DNA of 64,000 nt from Thioclava indica. Its GTDB lineage: Bacteria > Pseudomonadota > Alphaproteobacteria > Rhodobacterales > Rhodobacteraceae. Below the pieces are notes generated by a model, which was not told where the DNA came from, searched no databases, and saw nothing but the letters and a program-made list of their open reading frames with translations. The position numbers and the translations under genes were made by a program. This document shows positions 1 through 9,659 of this stretch, piece after piece (the first letter of the stretch is position 1; each line of letters starts with the position of its first letter). Where the stretch lies: assembly GCF_000714545.1 (NCBI RefSeq), contig NZ_AUNB01000011.1, forward strand, positions 22,356 through 86,355, read 5' to 3'.

Positions 1-15
1 CCTCAGGGGGTTACG

Positions 16-1299
16 ATGGACACGATCTTTGCTTTAGCAACCGCGCGTGGCAAGGCGGGGATTGCGGTGATCCGTATATCGGGGCCGCAAGCCTTTGCCG
101 CAGCCAGTGCTTTGGCGGGCGATTTACCACAATCACGGGTCGCCGGCCTGCGCAAATTGCGGCTTGGCGCGGACGAATTGGACGAAGCGCTTGTGCTGTG
201 CTTCGGGCATGGCGCGAGCTTTACCGGCGAGGATGTCGCGGAACTCCATATCCATGGAGCGATTGCGACGGTTAGCGCGGTGCTAGACGCATTGGGTCAA
301 CAACCGGGTTTGCGTTTGGCCGAGCCGGGTGAATTTACCAGACGGGCTATGGAAAACGAGCGGCTTGATTTGTCGCAGGTCGAAGGTCTGTCCGACCTGA
401 TTGAGGCGGAAACCGAGGCGCAGCGTAAGCAAGCGTTGAAAGTGCTGTCTGGTGCGGTCGGGGATTGCGTCGAGGCTTGGCGTTCGGATCTGGTGCGGGC
501 GGCGGCCTTGATCGAGGCGACGATTGATTTCGCGGATGAAGAAGTGCCCGTAGATGTCGCGCCGGAAGTCACAGCGTTGATTGATCGGGTGGCTGCTGGG
601 CTTAGCGATGAGTTGCGTCGCATCGATGCGGCAGAGCGGGTTCGCGAGGGGTTTGAGGTTGCCATTGTCGGGCGCCCGAACGCAGGAAAATCGACGCTTT
701 TGAACGCTTTGGCCGGTCGTGAGGCGGCGATTACCTCAGAAATCGCGGGCACCACGCGCGATGTGATCGAGTTGCGGATGGATATCGCGGGTTTGGCGGT
801 GACGTTGCTTGATACTGCGGGGCTGCGCGAAACCGAGGATACCGTTGAGGCGATTGGCGTCGCGCGCGCGTTGCAGCGCGCAGGCCAATCCGACTTACGG
901 GTGTTCCTGTTGGACGGAGGCGAGGTGCCGCTGATTGCGCCGGAACCTGATGATATCATCGTTCATGGCAAGGCCGATCTTGGTTCCGTAGAGGGGTTCG
1001 CGGTGTCGGGAAAGACGGGGCTTGGTCTTGATCGTTTGATTGCGGAAATAGCCGAGCGACTGTCAGAGCGGGCAGCAGGTGCTGGCATAATGACGCGCGA
1101 ACGCCACCGTCATGGGATTCGCGTTGCATTTGAGGCTTTGGAATCGGCGCGAGATGAGGTATTGCGCGGGTCTGAACGCAGTGAGTTGGCGGCGGAATCA
1201 CTCCGACAAGCTGTATGGGCGTTGGAATCTTTGCTTGGCCGCGTGGATGTCGAGCATCTTCTGGATGAGATATTCTCCAGTTTCTGCATCGGAAAGTAG
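16..1299 (+). CDS. mnmE: tRNA uridine-5-carboxymethylaminomethyl modification GTPase MnmE
   Basis: MnmE is the GTPase half of the MnmE-MnmG complex that installs the cmnm5 group on the wobble uridine of certain tRNAs. The protein is 427 residues, slightly short of the usual 440-455. The N-terminal TrmE domain binds formyl-tetrahydrofolate. A central helical domain is interrupted by a Ras-like G domain with the P-loop GRPNAGKST near residues 219-227 and the switch motif DTAG further on. It ends in the family's catalytic tail CIGK, so the 3' end is intact. mnmG starts 2 nt after the stop, so the two partner subunits are almost certainly co-transcribed. The ATG at 16 is preceded by the purine-rich CAGGGGG. 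Confidence 0.97.
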   Translation: MDTIFALATARGKAGIAVIRISGPQAFAAASALAGDLPQSRVAGLRKLRLGADELDEALVLCFGHGASFTGEDVAELHIHGAIATVSAVLDALGQQPGLRLAEPGEFTRRAMENERLDLSQVEGLSDLIEAETEAQRKQALKVLSGAVGDCVEAWRSDLVRAAALIEATIDFADEEVPVDVAPEVTALIDRVAAGLSDELRRIDAAERVREGFEVAIVGRPNAGKSTLLNALAGREAAITSEIAGTTRDVIELRMDIAGLAVTLLDTAGLRETEDTVEAIGVARALQRAGQSDLRVFLLDGGEVPLIAPEPDDIIVHGKADLGSVEGFAVSGKTGLGLDRLIAEIAERLSERAAGAGIMTRERHRHGIRVAFEALESARDEVLRGSERSELAAESLRQAVWALESLLGRVDVEHLLDEIFSSFCIGK

Positions 1300-1301
1300 G
1301 A

Positions 1302-3173
1302 GTGTTTCACGTGAAACATTACGATGTCATTGTGATTGGCGGCGGACACGCCGGAACTGAGGCGGCGCATGCGGCTGCTCGTATGGGTGTGCAATGTGCG
1401 CTGGTGACGTTGCGCGCGGATGCCCTTGGAGTGATGTCGTGCAATCCGGCGATTGGTGGCTTGGGTAAGGGCCACTTGGTACGCGAGATTGATGCGCTGG
1501 ACGGAGTGATGGGGCAGGCGGCGGATCGTGCGGGTATCCAGTTTCGCCTCCTTAATCGGCGTAAGGGTCCGGCAGTGCAGGGCCCGCGCGCTCAAGCGGA
1601 TCGTGCGTTGTATAGACGCGCCATTGGTGAATTGACGGCGGCCCAGCCGAATTTAACGGTGATTGAGGGCGAGGTTGCCGATCTTATGATCAAGGGCGGA
1701 CGCGTCGGAGGCGTTGTTCTAGCAGACGGTTCCGAGATCGGCGGAAATGCAGCGATCCTTACCTCTGGCACGTTCTTGAACGGCGTTATTCATATCGGCG
1801 ATCAGCGTCAGCCGGGCGGTCGGATCGGGGACAAGCCGTCGCGCGCATTAGCCGAGCGCTTGAAGGCGCTGGGACTGCCGCTGGGTCGGTTGAAAACCGG
1901 AACGCCACCGCGTTTGGATGGAAAAACGATTGCTTGGGACCGGCTAGAGAGTCAGCCTGGCGATGACGACCCAACGATGTTTTCGTTCCTGAACCGCAGA
2001 CCTTTCGTTCGTCAGATTTCTTGCGGGATCACGCATACGAATGAACAAACGCATGATATTATTAGAGAAAATCTAGAGAAATCGGCGATGTACGGCGGTC
2101 ACATAGAAGGCGTTGGGCCGCGCTATTGTCCTTCGATTGAGGATAAAATCGTTCGATTTTCGGATAAGACGTCACATCAGATCTTCCTTGAGCCGGAGGG
2201 GCTTGAGGACGATACGGTTTATCCAAACGGGATTTCGACTTCGCTGCCCGAGGCGGTTCAAGAGGCTTATGTTCACTCGATCTACGGGTTAGAGCAGGCA
2301 CGAATTTTGCAGCCGGGCTACGCGATCGAGTATGATTATGTCGATCCGCGCGCGCTGGATCTGACATTGCAGTTGCGCGATGTGCCGGGGCTTTATCTTG
2401 CCGGGCAGATTAACGGAACAACCGGATATGAAGAGGCCGCCGCGCAGGGGCTGGCGGCGGGTTTGAATGCAGCGTTGGCTGTGCGGGAGCAGGAGCCAGC
2501 GCATTTTAGCCGGACGAACAGCTACATTGGCGTGATGATCGATGATTTGGTGACGCGCGGGGTGACTGAGCCCTATCGCATGTTCACCTCGCGCGCCGAG
2601 TTCAGGCTCTCGTTGCGCGCAGATAATGCCGATCAGCGGTTGACGCCCTTCGGGCTTTCGCTGGGTTGCGTTGGCGCGGCGCGTCAGGATGTGTTTGCGC
2701 GCAAGATGGAGGCCCTCGACGTCGGCCGCGCCCAGATGGAGGCGGTTGTGCTAAGCCCAACCGAGGCGCAGGCGAAGGGGTTTCGCGTTACGCAAGACGG
2801 CACGAGACGCAGTGCGCTACAGCTATTGGCGTTCCCGGATATCACAATGGATCAGCTTCAAGACGCGATTCCGGACTTGTCGAGTATCCCGTCCGAGATT
2901 TGTGATCAGCTTGCCAAGGACGCGCTTTACGCCAATTACACGGCCCGGCAAGAACGGGATGCTGCCCTGATCAAGCGCGATGAAGGTTGGCTTCTACCGG
3001 CGGATTTCGATTACGGGGCACTTGTTGGGCTTTCGAATGAGCTAAAGCTAAAGCTGCAAGCGGCGCGGCCTCAGACGTTGGGGCAGGCGGCGCGGGTTGA
3101 TGGGGTGACGCCAGCGGCTTTGACGCTTTTGCTAGCCAAGCTTCGCCAGAGCAAAAAGGACAAGATCGCATGA
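1302..3173 (+). CDS. mnmG: tRNA uridine-5-carboxymethylaminomethyl modification enzyme MnmG
   Basis: MnmG (GidA) is the FAD- and NADH-dependent partner of MnmE in wobble-uridine modification. At 623 residues it has the family length. The Rossmann motif [10 protein letters not shown] sits at residues 13-22 and the conserved block [20 protein letters not shown] follows near residues 47-66. The C-terminal helical domain for MnmE/tRNA contact is complete. The start is a GTG at 1302 with AGGAG just upstream; its first codons are made of a perfect parS site, giving MFHVKH. The stop overlaps the rsmG start by 4 nt (ATGA), implying translational coupling. Confidence 0.97.
   Translation: MFHVKHYDVIVIGGGHAGTEAAHAAARMGVQCALVTLRADALGVMSCNPAIGGLGKGHLVREIDALDGVMGQAADRAGIQFRLLNRRKGPAVQGPRAQADRALYRRAIGELTAAQPNLTVIEGEVADLMIKGGRVGGVVLADGSEIGGNAAILTSGTFLNGVIHIGDQRQPGGRIGDKPSRALAERLKALGLPLGRLKTGTPPRLDGKTIAWDRLESQPGDDDPTMFSFLNRRPFVRQISCGITHTNEQTHDIIRENLEKSAMYGGHIEGVGPRYCPSIEDKIVRFSDKTSHQIFLEPEGLEDDTVYPNGISTSLPEAVQEAYVHSIYGLEQARILQPGYAIEYDYVDPRALDLTLQLRDVPGLYLAGQINGTTGYEEAAAQGLAAGLNAALAVREQEPAHFSRTNSYIGVMIDDLVTRGVTEPYRMFTSRAEFRLSLRADNADQRLTPFGLSLGCVGAARQDVFARKMEALDVGRAQMEAVVLSPTEAQAKGFRVTQDGTRRSALQLLAFPDITMDQLQDAIPDLSSIPSEICDQLAKDALYANYTARQERDAALIKRDEGWLLPADFDYGALVGLSNELKLKLQAARPQTLGQAARVDGVTPAALTLLLAKLRQSKKDKIA
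1303..1318. promoter_or_regulatory. parS: parS centromere site 1, inside the start of mnmG
   Basis: A perfect 16-bp palindrome TGTTTCACGTGAAACA, identical to the classical ParB-binding parS consensus. It begins at the second base of the mnmG GTG start codon, so the centromere encodes residues 1-6 of MnmG. A second identical copy lies 1.9 kb downstream, and parA-parB are in the same cluster. Confidence 0.95.
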
Positions 3174-3796
3174 GCAATGCGTCCGCGCAGTTTCAGGCGG
3201 ATTTTGATGTTTCACGTGAAACATTGGAGCACCTCCAGACGCTCGAGGTATTGTTGAGGAAATGGAACAAGGCGATCAATTTGGTTTCCGCGGCAACCCT
3301 GTCAGAGGTCTGGACGCGCCATTTTGCCGATTCGGCCCAGATTTTTGCGTTGGCGCCGGAAAATACGCTGCACTGGGCTGATTTGGGCTCAGGTGCGGGG
3401 TTTCCGGGCTTGGTGATCGCGATTCTTGCGAAGGAAAAGCAACCTGATCTGGCGGTTACCCTTGTCGAATCGGATCACCGCAAGTCGGCGTTTCTACTTA
3501 CCGCCGTCCGAGAGCTCGGACTTAAGGCCGATGTGATAGCTGAGAGAATCGAGGAAACAGAAAACCTTGACTGTGATGTTCTGAGCGCACGCGCATTGGC
3601 ACCACTCTCGAAATTGCTAGAGTTTTCTGGCCGTCATCTGGCTGATCGAGGCGTTGCACTTTTCCCAAAAGGGGCGCGTTGGGAAGAAGAGGTTGCGAGT
3701 GCTCGGGAAAACTGGTCCTTTGATTTGCAGGTTTTACCAAGCCGATCTGATCCCAGCGGCGTCATTCTGAAAATTTCCGGAGCAAAGCGTGTCTGA
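3170..3796 (+). CDS. rsmG: 16S rRNA (guanine-N7) methyltransferase RsmG
   Basis: RsmG (GidB) methylates N7 of G527 in 16S rRNA using S-adenosylmethionine; loss gives low-level streptomycin resistance in other bacteria. The protein is 208 residues with the SAM-binding motif [15 protein letters not shown] near residues 67-81. The N-terminal helical part contains the second parS site, read as residues FDVSRETL. It overlaps mnmG by 4 nt at its start and parA by 8 nt at its end, so mnmE-mnmG-rsmG-parA-parB is a tightly packed run, the normal order in this group. Confidence 0.96.
   Translation: MSNASAQFQADFDVSRETLEHLQTLEVLLRKWNKAINLVSAATLSEVWTRHFADSAQIFALAPENTLHWADLGSGAGFPGLVIAILAKEKQPDLAVTLVESDHRKSAFLLTAVRELGLKADVIAERIEETENLDCDVLSARALAPLSKLLEFSGRHLADRGVALFPKGARWEEEVASARENWSFDLQVLPSRSDPSGVILKISGAKRV
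3208..3223. promoter_or_regulatory. parS: parS centromere site 2, inside rsmG
   Basis: A second perfect TGTTTCACGTGAAACA palindrome, here in the rsmG reading frame and 1,905 bp from site 1. Two exact copies of a 16-mer this close, both matching the universal parS consensus and both just upstream of parAB, are not chance. ParB would load here and spread over the flanking genes. Confidence 0.95.
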
Positions 3797-4604
3797 TCCA
3801 ATTCGCGCAAGCGATCCTCGCATTATCGCCATTGCAAATCAGAAGGGCGGGGTAGGCAAGACGACCACCGCGATTAACCTTGCGGCTGCGTTGGCAGAAA
3901 AGGGCGAAAAGGTTCTGTTGATCGACCTGGATCCGCAGGGGAACGCGTCGACAGGTTTGGGGATCGAAGCCGATGATCGCGATGTCAGCACATACGAATT
4001 GCTGCTTGAAGACGCGCCGATTGCCTCGGTTATTCGCGCGACAGATGTCGAAAATCTTTTCCTTTGTCCAGCGACGACCGACCTGTCTTCAGCGGATATG
4101 GAGCTGGTTTCAACCGAAAAACGCAGCTTCCTTTTGCATGATGCACTACGACATACAGACATAGACCCCTATGCCTTCACCTATATATTGATTGACTGCC
4201 CGCCGTCGCTTAGCCTTTTAACGATCAATGCAATGGTTGCGGCGCATTCGGTGCTTGTTCCGCTGCAGGCCGAATTTTTCGCGCTTGAGGGGCTTTCGCA
4301 GCTTATGTTGACGATTCGCGAGATCCGACAAAGTGCCAATCGCTCGCTACGGATCGAAGGTGTCGTTCTGACGATGTATGATGTGCGCAACAACCTGTCA
4401 CAGCAGGTAGAGGCGGATGCGCGCGCGACCTTGGGCGAGGTGGTGTTTCGCACGATGATTCCGCGAAATGTGCGCGTTTCAGAGGCGCCATCTTACGCGA
4501 TGTCGGTGCTAGGGTATGATAGCGCTTCGCGCGGGGCGGCTGCATATCGGGCGCTTGGCGAGGAATTGATTACGCGCCATCAGGCGACGAAAAAAGGGGG
4601 CTGA
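3789..4604 (+). CDS. parA: Chromosome-partitioning ATPase ParA
   Basis: ParA is the Walker-type ATPase that moves ParB-parS complexes and so segregates chromosome origins. The 271-residue protein has the deviant Walker A box KGGVGKTTT at residues 19-27 (signature lysine K19), the Walker A' / switch region LIDLDPQGNAS, and DCPPSLS as Walker B. The start is a GTG at 3789 overlapping the rsmG end by 8 nt; this gives the typical short N-terminus before the P-loop and no extra DNA-binding domain, the chromosomal (Soj-like) type. parB follows after 3 nt. Confidence 0.97.
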   Translation: MSDPIRASDPRIIAIANQKGGVGKTTTAINLAAALAEKGEKVLLIDLDPQGNASTGLGIEADDRDVSTYELLLEDAPIASVIRATDVENLFLCPATTDLSSADMELVSTEKRSFLLHDALRHTDIDPYAFTYILIDCPPSLSLLTINAMVAAHSVLVPLQAEFFALEGLSQLMLTIREIRQSANRSLRIEGVVLTMYDVRNNLSQQVEADARATLGEVVFRTMIPRNVRVSEAPSYAMSVLGYDSASRGAAAYRALGEELITRHQATKKGG

Positions 4605-4607
4605 GAC

Positions 4608-5492
4608 ATGGCCGAAAAGCGAAGTGAGCGTCGTGGGCTGGGGCGTGGTCTGTCTGCCTTGATGGCGGATGTCGACTTGAATCCGGCCGTGTCCGATGAT
4701 GCGCCGCGCCGCGCCGAGCAATTCATTCCGATCGAGCGGTTGGAGCCGAACCCGGACCAGCCGCGCCGTGACTTTGAGCCTAGCGCTTTGGAGGAATTGT
4801 CTGCCTCGATCCGAGAAAAGGGCGTCATCCAGCCGCTTATTGTGCGCCAGCACCCTTCGAAAGCTGATCATTACGAAATTGTCGCCGGTGAGCGACGTTG
4901 GCGCGCGTCGCAGATGGCGCGCCTGCACGAATTGCCGGTCATTGTTCGCGACTTCAACGACACCGAAGTGCTTGAAGTTGCGATCATCGAGAACATTCAG
5001 CGCGCCGAGCTGAACCCGCTAGAAGAGGCACAGGCGTATCGCCAATTGATGGATCGCTTTGGTCATACGCAAGAAAAACTGGCCGAGGCGCTGTCGAAAA
5101 GCCGGAGCCATATCGCAAACCTGATGCGACTTTTGCAGCTTCCCGACGAGGTGCGCGACCTGTTGCGCGAGGGTAAGCTGACAGCCGGGCATGCACGCGC
5201 GATGATCACGGCGGATGACCCTGTCGGGTTGGCGCGGCAAGCGGTGGCGAAATCGCTTTCGGTTCGTGATGTCGAACGTCTGGCGAAAAAACCTGAGAAG
5301 GGCGCGAAGCCTGCGCGTCCGAAGCCTCAAAAAGATGCCGATACGCGCGCCCTCGAAGGCGATCTTTCCGCTACAATTGGTATGAAAGTGAATATCGACC
5401 ACAATGACGTGGGGTCTGGAAAGTTGATCGTCAGCTATAGCGATCTCGATGAACTGGATCGTTTGTGTCAGTTGTTGAGCCGCGGTAGCTGA
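4608..5492 (+). CDS. parB: Chromosome-partitioning protein ParB
   Basis: ParB is the CTP-dependent clamp that loads at parS and activates ParA. The 294-residue protein shows the expected layout. The basic N-terminal segment RRGLGRGLSALMAD is the ParA-contacting motif. The CTP-binding/hydrolysis motif GERRWRAS lies near residues 94-101. The parS-binding helix-turn-helix is around EKLAEALSKSRSHIANLMRL, and the C-terminal dimerisation domain ends LDRLCQLLSRGS. The ATG at 4608 follows GGGGGCTGAGAC after the parA stop. Its two cognate sites lie at 1303 and 3208. Confidence 0.97.
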   Translation: MAEKRSERRGLGRGLSALMADVDLNPAVSDDAPRRAEQFIPIERLEPNPDQPRRDFEPSALEELSASIREKGVIQPLIVRQHPSKADHYEIVAGERRWRASQMARLHELPVIVRDFNDTEVLEVAIIENIQRAELNPLEEAQAYRQLMDRFGHTQEKLAEALSKSRSHIANLMRLLQLPDEVRDLLREGKLTAGHARAMITADDPVGLARQAVAKSLSVRDVERLAKKPEKGAKPARPKPQKDADTRALEGDLSATIGMKVNIDHNDVGSGKLIVSYSDLDELDRLCQLLSRGS

Positions 5493-5849
5493 TCAACTAT
5501 TGGGGCGCGTCCAGATAAAGATTGAAACAGCGATGAGTGTGGCGGCCTGAATCGCGAGCAGTTTTGCAGGCAAGCCGATAATCACCGAGAACCCAAAGGC
5601 AATCGCGATTGAGATCGACGCCGCGATTTTCGCGCGTTTTGAGATCGCGCGGTGGTCTTGCCAGTCCTGAATGGCCGTGCCGAATCGTGGATGCGTGATA
5701 AGCCAGTTATGCAAGCGGTCCGAGGATTTTGCGAAAAAAAACGCTGCAAGCAGCATCAGGGGGACGGTCGGTACCAATGGAACGATCGCGCCGATCAGGC
5801 CGATCGACAACGAAAGCAGGCCGAGAGTCAGCCACAGTAAGCGGATCAC
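5493..5849 (-). CDS. YbaN/DUF454 family small inner-membrane protein
   Basis: A 118-residue membrane protein of the DUF454 (YbaN-like) family, function unknown. The N-terminus is a long hydrophobic stretch around the proline-rich family motif IVPLVPTVPLMLLAAFFFAKSS, followed by a cytoplasmic loop with HPRFGTAIQDWQDHRAI and two more hydrophobic segments near the C-terminus. It is the last gene of the leftward rph-rdgB-hemW run, overlapping the hemW stop by 4 nt, and ends directly against the convergent parB stop. Family assignment is firm; function is not. Confidence 0.85.
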   Translation of the reverse strand: MIRLLWLTLGLLSLSIGLIGAIVPLVPTVPLMLLAAFFFAKSSDRLHNWLITHPRFGTAIQDWQDHRAISKRAKIAASISIAIAFGFSVIIGLPAKLLAIQAATLIAVSIFIWTRPNS

Positions 5850-7003
5850 GGCATCAGCTCGCGGATGATGGCATTCAGCACGGGGCGACCCTGTTCAGTG
5901 GCGCGAATTCGACCCTCTTCCAGCGTAATCATGCCAATATCCCGTAGGTAAGCGATTGAGGGCGGCGCAAGTTCAGCGCCCGCAAGAGTAGCATATCTGT
6001 TCACGTCGAGCCCTTCCGTCAACCGCATGGCAAAAAGAAGATACTCGATTGCTTGCTCGCTGTCGCTGAGACGTTCGCGCGCGCCCTCACCGGTGCCGCG
6101 CTTGGCGACCTGTTCCAGCCAGAGGGCAGGGGATTTGGGCGTATCGGTCGCGTGGCGATGCCCATTCAGGGTTAAGCGTCCATGCGCGCCGGGGCCGATC
6201 CCAAGATAGTCGCCGTAGCGCCAGTAAATCAGGTTGTGACGACTTTCCGAGCCAAGGCGCGCGTGGTTGGACACCTCATAGGCGGGCAGCCCGCCCTGGT
6301 CACAGATTTCTTGCGTCATGAGATACATATCGGCGGCGTTATCGTCGATGGGGAGACCGGGAAGCTTGCCCATGTCATGACGCGCGCCGAATACCGTGCC
6401 GGGCTCAATCGTCAGCTGGTAAAGAGACAGATGATCCGCCGCCATGCTGAGCGCCTCGGTCAACTCGGCACGCCATTGATCGGTGCTTTGATGCTGGCGG
6501 GCATAGATCAGATCAAAGCTGACGCGATCAAACGTGTTGCGGGCGATATCGAAGGCACGGCGTCCTTCATCGGCGCTATGCATTCGGCCAAGTCGGCGCA
6601 AATCATCATCGTTAAGCGCCTGCATTCCCATTGAGACACGGTTCACACCCGCCTCAAAAAAGGCTCTAAACCGCCCGGATTCGATACTTGTGGGGTTCGC
6701 TTCGAGAGTGATCTCGGGATCGTTGACCATCGGCCATGTCGCGCGAATACGCTCGATGATCGCCGCTACAAGATCGGGGTTCATCAGCGAGGGCGTGCCG
6801 CCGCCGAAAAAGATGGTGTGGAGCGTGCGGCCTTGGGTTTCGCGGCCCAAGCGGTCAATTTCGGATAGGTAGGCGCGCTCCCATTGAGATTGGTCAATTT
6901 CGCCCGCGACATGAGAGTTAAAGTCGCAATAGGGGCATTTGGCGGCGCAGAATGGCCAATGAAGATAGAGGCCGAAACCGCCGTTGCGCCAGTCCTCAGT
7001 CAT
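5846..7003 (-). CDS. hemW: Radical SAM heme chaperone HemW
   Basis: HemW resembles coproporphyrinogen III dehydrogenase HemN but serves as a heme chaperone for respiratory proteins. The 385-residue protein has the radical-SAM motif CAAKCPYC with cysteines at residues 19, 23 and 26, followed by FFGGGTPSL and the C-terminal HemN domain. The N-terminus lacks the extra cysteine-bearing extension of true HemN, and FGLYLHWPFC is typical of HemW. The start ATG overlaps the stop of a 50-codon ridA relic (ATGA), so translation is probably coupled through rdgB, the relic and hemW. Confidence 0.93.
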   Translation of the reverse strand: MTEDWRNGGFGLYLHWPFCAAKCPYCDFNSHVAGEIDQSQWERAYLSEIDRLGRETQGRTLHTIFFGGGTPSLMNPDLVAAIIERIRATWPMVNDPEITLEANPTSIESGRFRAFFEAGVNRVSMGMQALNDDDLRRLGRMHSADEGRRAFDIARNTFDRVSFDLIYARQHQSTDQWRAELTEALSMAADHLSLYQLTIEPGTVFGARHDMGKLPGLPIDDNAADMYLMTQEICDQGGLPAYEVSNHARLGSESRHNLIYWRYGDYLGIGPGAHGRLTLNGHRHATDTPKSPALWLEQVAKRGTGEGARERLSDSEQAIEYLLFAMRLTEGLDVNRYATLAGAELAPPSIAYLRDIGMITLEEGRIRATEQGRPVLNAIIRELMP

Positions 7004-7152
7004 CCTTTGAAGACCGTGGCTTCAATCTCGATCTTCATCGCCGGATTGACGTGTCGGGAGAAGAAGCTCCCGCCACCCTGAACCACAGCGCGAGAGTAGC
7101 CAAGCTTTGGCTCATAGGGGGACGAGCCAGAGATCAGGCGGCGCTGCGTCAT
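7000..7152 (-). pseudogene. Internally deleted RidA-family remnant (50 codons)
   Basis: A 50-codon open frame lies between rdgB (1 nt gap) and hemW (4-nt ATGA overlap). Residues 1-24 (MTQRRLIS, then SSPYEPKLGYSRAVV) match the start of a RidA/YjgF-family protein. Residues 34-48 (HVNPAMKIEIEATVF) match the extreme C-terminus of the same family. The roughly 75-80 residues between, which carry the trimer core and active-site loop, are absent. The deletion is in frame and both junctions with neighbours are intact. No enzymatic function is likely; it may persist to keep rdgB-hemW translation coupled. The alternative, a new small protein, is less likely because both ends match the family. Confidence 0.7.
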
Positions 7153-7153
7153 C

Positions 7154-7762
7154 TCAATCCTCAAACACTTTTACAAATTGGCGAAACGCATCGGCGCGAT
7201 GCGAGATTTGGTTTTTCTCATCTGCGTCCATCTCGGCAAAGGTGATGTCGTAACCGTCGGGCTGGAACATCGGGTCATAGCCGTGGCCGAGTTTGCCCCG
7301 CATCGGCCAAACTAACTGCCCTTCGACTTTGCCTGCGAAGACCTCATCATGGCCATCGGGCCAAGCAAGCACGAGGGTGGAGCGGAATCGCGCTGTGCGC
7401 GGGGCCGGGGCGTTAATCTCATCGCAGGCTTTCCACGTCTTTTCCATCGCCATCGTAAAGTCGCGACCGGTCGGCGTGGTGGCCCAATCGGCGGTGAACA
7501 CGCCAGGTGCGCCATTTAGACAATCCACCTCGATGCCGGAATCATCGGCCAGCGCAGGCAGCCCGGTCGCCTTCGCGGCGGCGTGTGCCTTAATGCGGGC
7601 ATTGCCGACAAACGTGCTTTCGGTTTCTTCGGGCTCGGGAAGGTTCATCTCCTTGGCCCCGACAACCTCAATACCGAAAGGCGCGAGAATAGAGACGATT
7701 TCTTCGAGTTTTCCCGCATTATGCGTGGCCACCAGAAGCTTGGTGTCGGTAAATTTCCTCAT
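7154..7762 (-). CDS. rdgB: RdgB/HAM1 non-canonical purine NTP pyrophosphatase
   Basis: RdgB hydrolyses dITP, XTP and related deaminated purine nucleotides to monophosphates, cleaning the nucleotide pool. The 202-residue protein shows the family motifs in order: [11 protein letters not shown] at the N-terminus, the acidic catalytic block [19 protein letters not shown] near residues 70-88, and SHRADAF near the C-terminus for base recognition. It overlaps the rph stop by 4 nt, the conserved rph-rdgB pairing, and is followed by the ridA relic and hemW. Confidence 0.96.
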   Translation of the reverse strand: MRKFTDTKLLVATHNAGKLEEIVSILAPFGIEVVGAKEMNLPEPEETESTFVGNARIKAHAAAKATGLPALADDSGIEVDCLNGAPGVFTADWATTPTGRDFTMAMEKTWKACDEINAPAPRTARFRSTLVLAWPDGHDEVFAGKVEGQLVWPMRGKLGHGYDPMFQPDGYDITFAEMDADEKNQISHRADAFRQFVKVFED

Positions 7763-8472
7763 CCGATTGCCGCTTTCTGCGCCTCGACCAATTGTGCGAC
7801 GCCAGCCTCGGCCATATCGAGCAGCTTGTTCATTTGATCTCGCGAGAAGGTGGCGCCCTCGGCAGACATTTGCACTTCGATCAGCTTTCCCGCGCCGGTC
7901 ATGATAAAATTGCCATCGGTGCCCGCTTCGCTATCCTCGGCATAATCCAGATCGGCGACGGGCTGGCCCGCGTAAATGCCACAGCTGATCGCGGCGACAT
8001 GATCGAGCAGCGGATCAGAGGTGCAGGCACCCGATTTCATCAACTTGTTCGCCGCCAGACGCAGCGCAACCCAACCTCCGGTGATCGAGGCGCAACGGGT
8101 GCCGCCATCGGCTTGGATGACGTCACAATCCACGACGATCTGGCGCTCTCCCAGAGCCGAACGATCCACGCCAGCGCGCAAAGCCCGCCCGATCAGACGC
8201 TGGATTTCTACGGTGCGCCCGCCTTGTTTACCTGCTGCGGCCTCACGCCGATTGCGCGTGTTTGTTGCACGCGGCAGCATGCCGTATTCGGCGGTGACCC
8301 ACCCAAGCCCCGAGCCCTTGAGGAAAGACGGCGCGCGATCCTCGATAGAGGCGGTGCACAGAACATGCGTGTCGCCCATTTTGATCAGACACGACCCCTC
8401 GGCGTGTTTTGTCACACCTGTTTCGATTGAAATCGTGCGAAGGTCGCTTAACTCTCTGCCAGAAGGGCGCAT
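7759..8472 (-). CDS. rph: Ribonuclease PH
   Basis: RNase PH is a phosphate-dependent 3'-5' exoribonuclease that trims tRNA precursors. The 237-residue protein has the expected length and core features: the N-terminal substrate-binding basic block around [19 protein letters not shown] and the phosphate-binding/catalytic block [16 protein letters not shown]. It starts the leftward rph-rdgB-hemW unit and is divergent from hrcA across 120 bp, the common alphaproteobacterial arrangement. Confidence 0.96.
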   Translation of the reverse strand: MRPSGRELSDLRTISIETGVTKHAEGSCLIKMGDTHVLCTASIEDRAPSFLKGSGLGWVTAEYGMLPRATNTRNRREAAAGKQGGRTVEIQRLIGRALRAGVDRSALGERQIVVDCDVIQADGGTRCASITGGWVALRLAANKLMKSGACTSDPLLDHVAAISCGIYAGQPVADLDYAEDSEAGTDGNFIMTGAGKLIEVQMSAEGATFSRDQMNKLLDMAEAGVAQLVEAQKAAIG

Positions 8473-8592
8473 CTTTGAATCCTCTCAACTGATTTGATTC
8501 CATTTGATCCGCGGGGGGCTACGATGCAACCCCGAAAGCTGAGATTGACGTTCGGCCTCACGCAGCTTTAATTCACTTGGAGGCGCGCTGAG

Positions 8593-9654
8593 ATGACTGT
8601 TAAGAATGATGTTCTGGCCGAGATGAATGACCGCTCCCGCGAGGTGTTCCGTCGGGTGGTTGAGGGGTATTTGTCCTCGGGCGATCCGGTTGGTTCACGC
8701 ACGCTGACCCAGCAGATGAGCGAAAAGCTGTCACCCGCGACCATTCGAAACGTGATGCAGGATCTCGAATTTCTCGGGTTGTTGGATAGTCCGCATGTGT
8801 CGGCGGGGCGCATCCCGACGCAGATGGGGCTGCGAATGTTTGTGGATGGCGTGATGGAGCTGAGCCATCTGGACAATTCGGACCGCGCGGCGCTTGAGGC
8901 GACGATGGGGGCGAATTCCGGTGATGTAGGGTCTATTTTGGGCCGCGTCTCTAGCGCGCTTTCTGGAATGACCCAGGGTGCGAGCCTTGTTTTGGCCCCC
9001 AAGCAAGAAGCCCCGATCCGACATATCGAATTCGTCTCGCTTGCGGTGGATCGGGCTTTAGTGGTTCTTGTCTTTGCTGACGGGCAGGTTGAAAATCGCG
9101 TCTTCACGCCGCCCATCGGACAAACACCGTCTTCGATGCGTGAAGCCGCGAATTTCCTCAATGCGATGGCCGAAGGCCGCACCTTGTCGGAATTGCGTGC
9201 CCATATCTTGCATGAAGTCGCCAATCGCCGGCAGGAAATTGATTCGCTGGCAGCCGAACTGATTGATAACGGATTGGCCGCTTGGGAGGATAAGGGCGAG
9301 CGCTCAGAGCGATTGATCGTGCGCGGGCGGGCGAATTTACTGGGTGAAGAGGTCGATCTGGATCGAATCCGGACCCTGTTCGACGATCTGGAACGCAAGC
9401 GCGACATCGCGGAATTCCTCAATCTGGCCGAAGATGGCGAGGGTGTGCGCATTTTTATTGGCTCTGAGAATAAACTTTTTTCGCTTTCGGGTTCCTCTTT
9501 GGTGGTCTCTCCTTATATGAACGCTGACCGTAAGATCATCGGTGCGGTGGGCGTGATTGGGCCGACGCGGCTAAATTACGGGCGGATCGTACCGATTGTG
9601 GATTATACAGCGCAGCTGGTCGGGCGGTTGATTTCCGGCCAGAGCAAGGGATGA
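8593..9654 (+). CDS. hrcA: Heat-inducible transcription repressor HrcA
   Basis: HrcA represses groESL and similar chaperone operons by binding CIRCE inverted repeats. The 353-residue protein has an N-terminal winged helix (residues 1-75, including SGDPVGSRTLTQQ and the recognition stretch SPATIRNVMQDLE), then a GAF-like dimerisation domain with IFIGSENKLF and a C-terminal LNYGRIVPIVDYTA block. The ATG has GGAGG 10 nt upstream. No CIRCE element is visible in the 120 bp before it, so this copy does not look self-repressed. grpE follows with a short or overlapping junction. Confidence 0.95.
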   Translation: MTVKNDVLAEMNDRSREVFRRVVEGYLSSGDPVGSRTLTQQMSEKLSPATIRNVMQDLEFLGLLDSPHVSAGRIPTQMGLRMFVDGVMELSHLDNSDRAALEATMGANSGDVGSILGRVSSALSGMTQGASLVLAPKQEAPIRHIEFVSLAVDRALVVLVFADGQVENRVFTPPIGQTPSSMREAANFLNAMAEGRTLSELRAHILHEVANRRQEIDSLAAELIDNGLAAWEDKGERSERLIVRGRANLLGEEVDLDRIRTLFDDLERKRDIAEFLNLAEDGEGVRIFIGSENKLFSLSGSSLVVSPYMNADRKIIGAVGVIGPTRLNYGRIVPIVDYTAQLVGRLISGQSKG

Positions 9655-9659
9655 ATGGC

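Noticed and set aside
8473..8592. A CIRCE element before hrcA
   Set aside because: Searched for the 9-bp inverted repeat GCACTC/GAGTGC type and found none.
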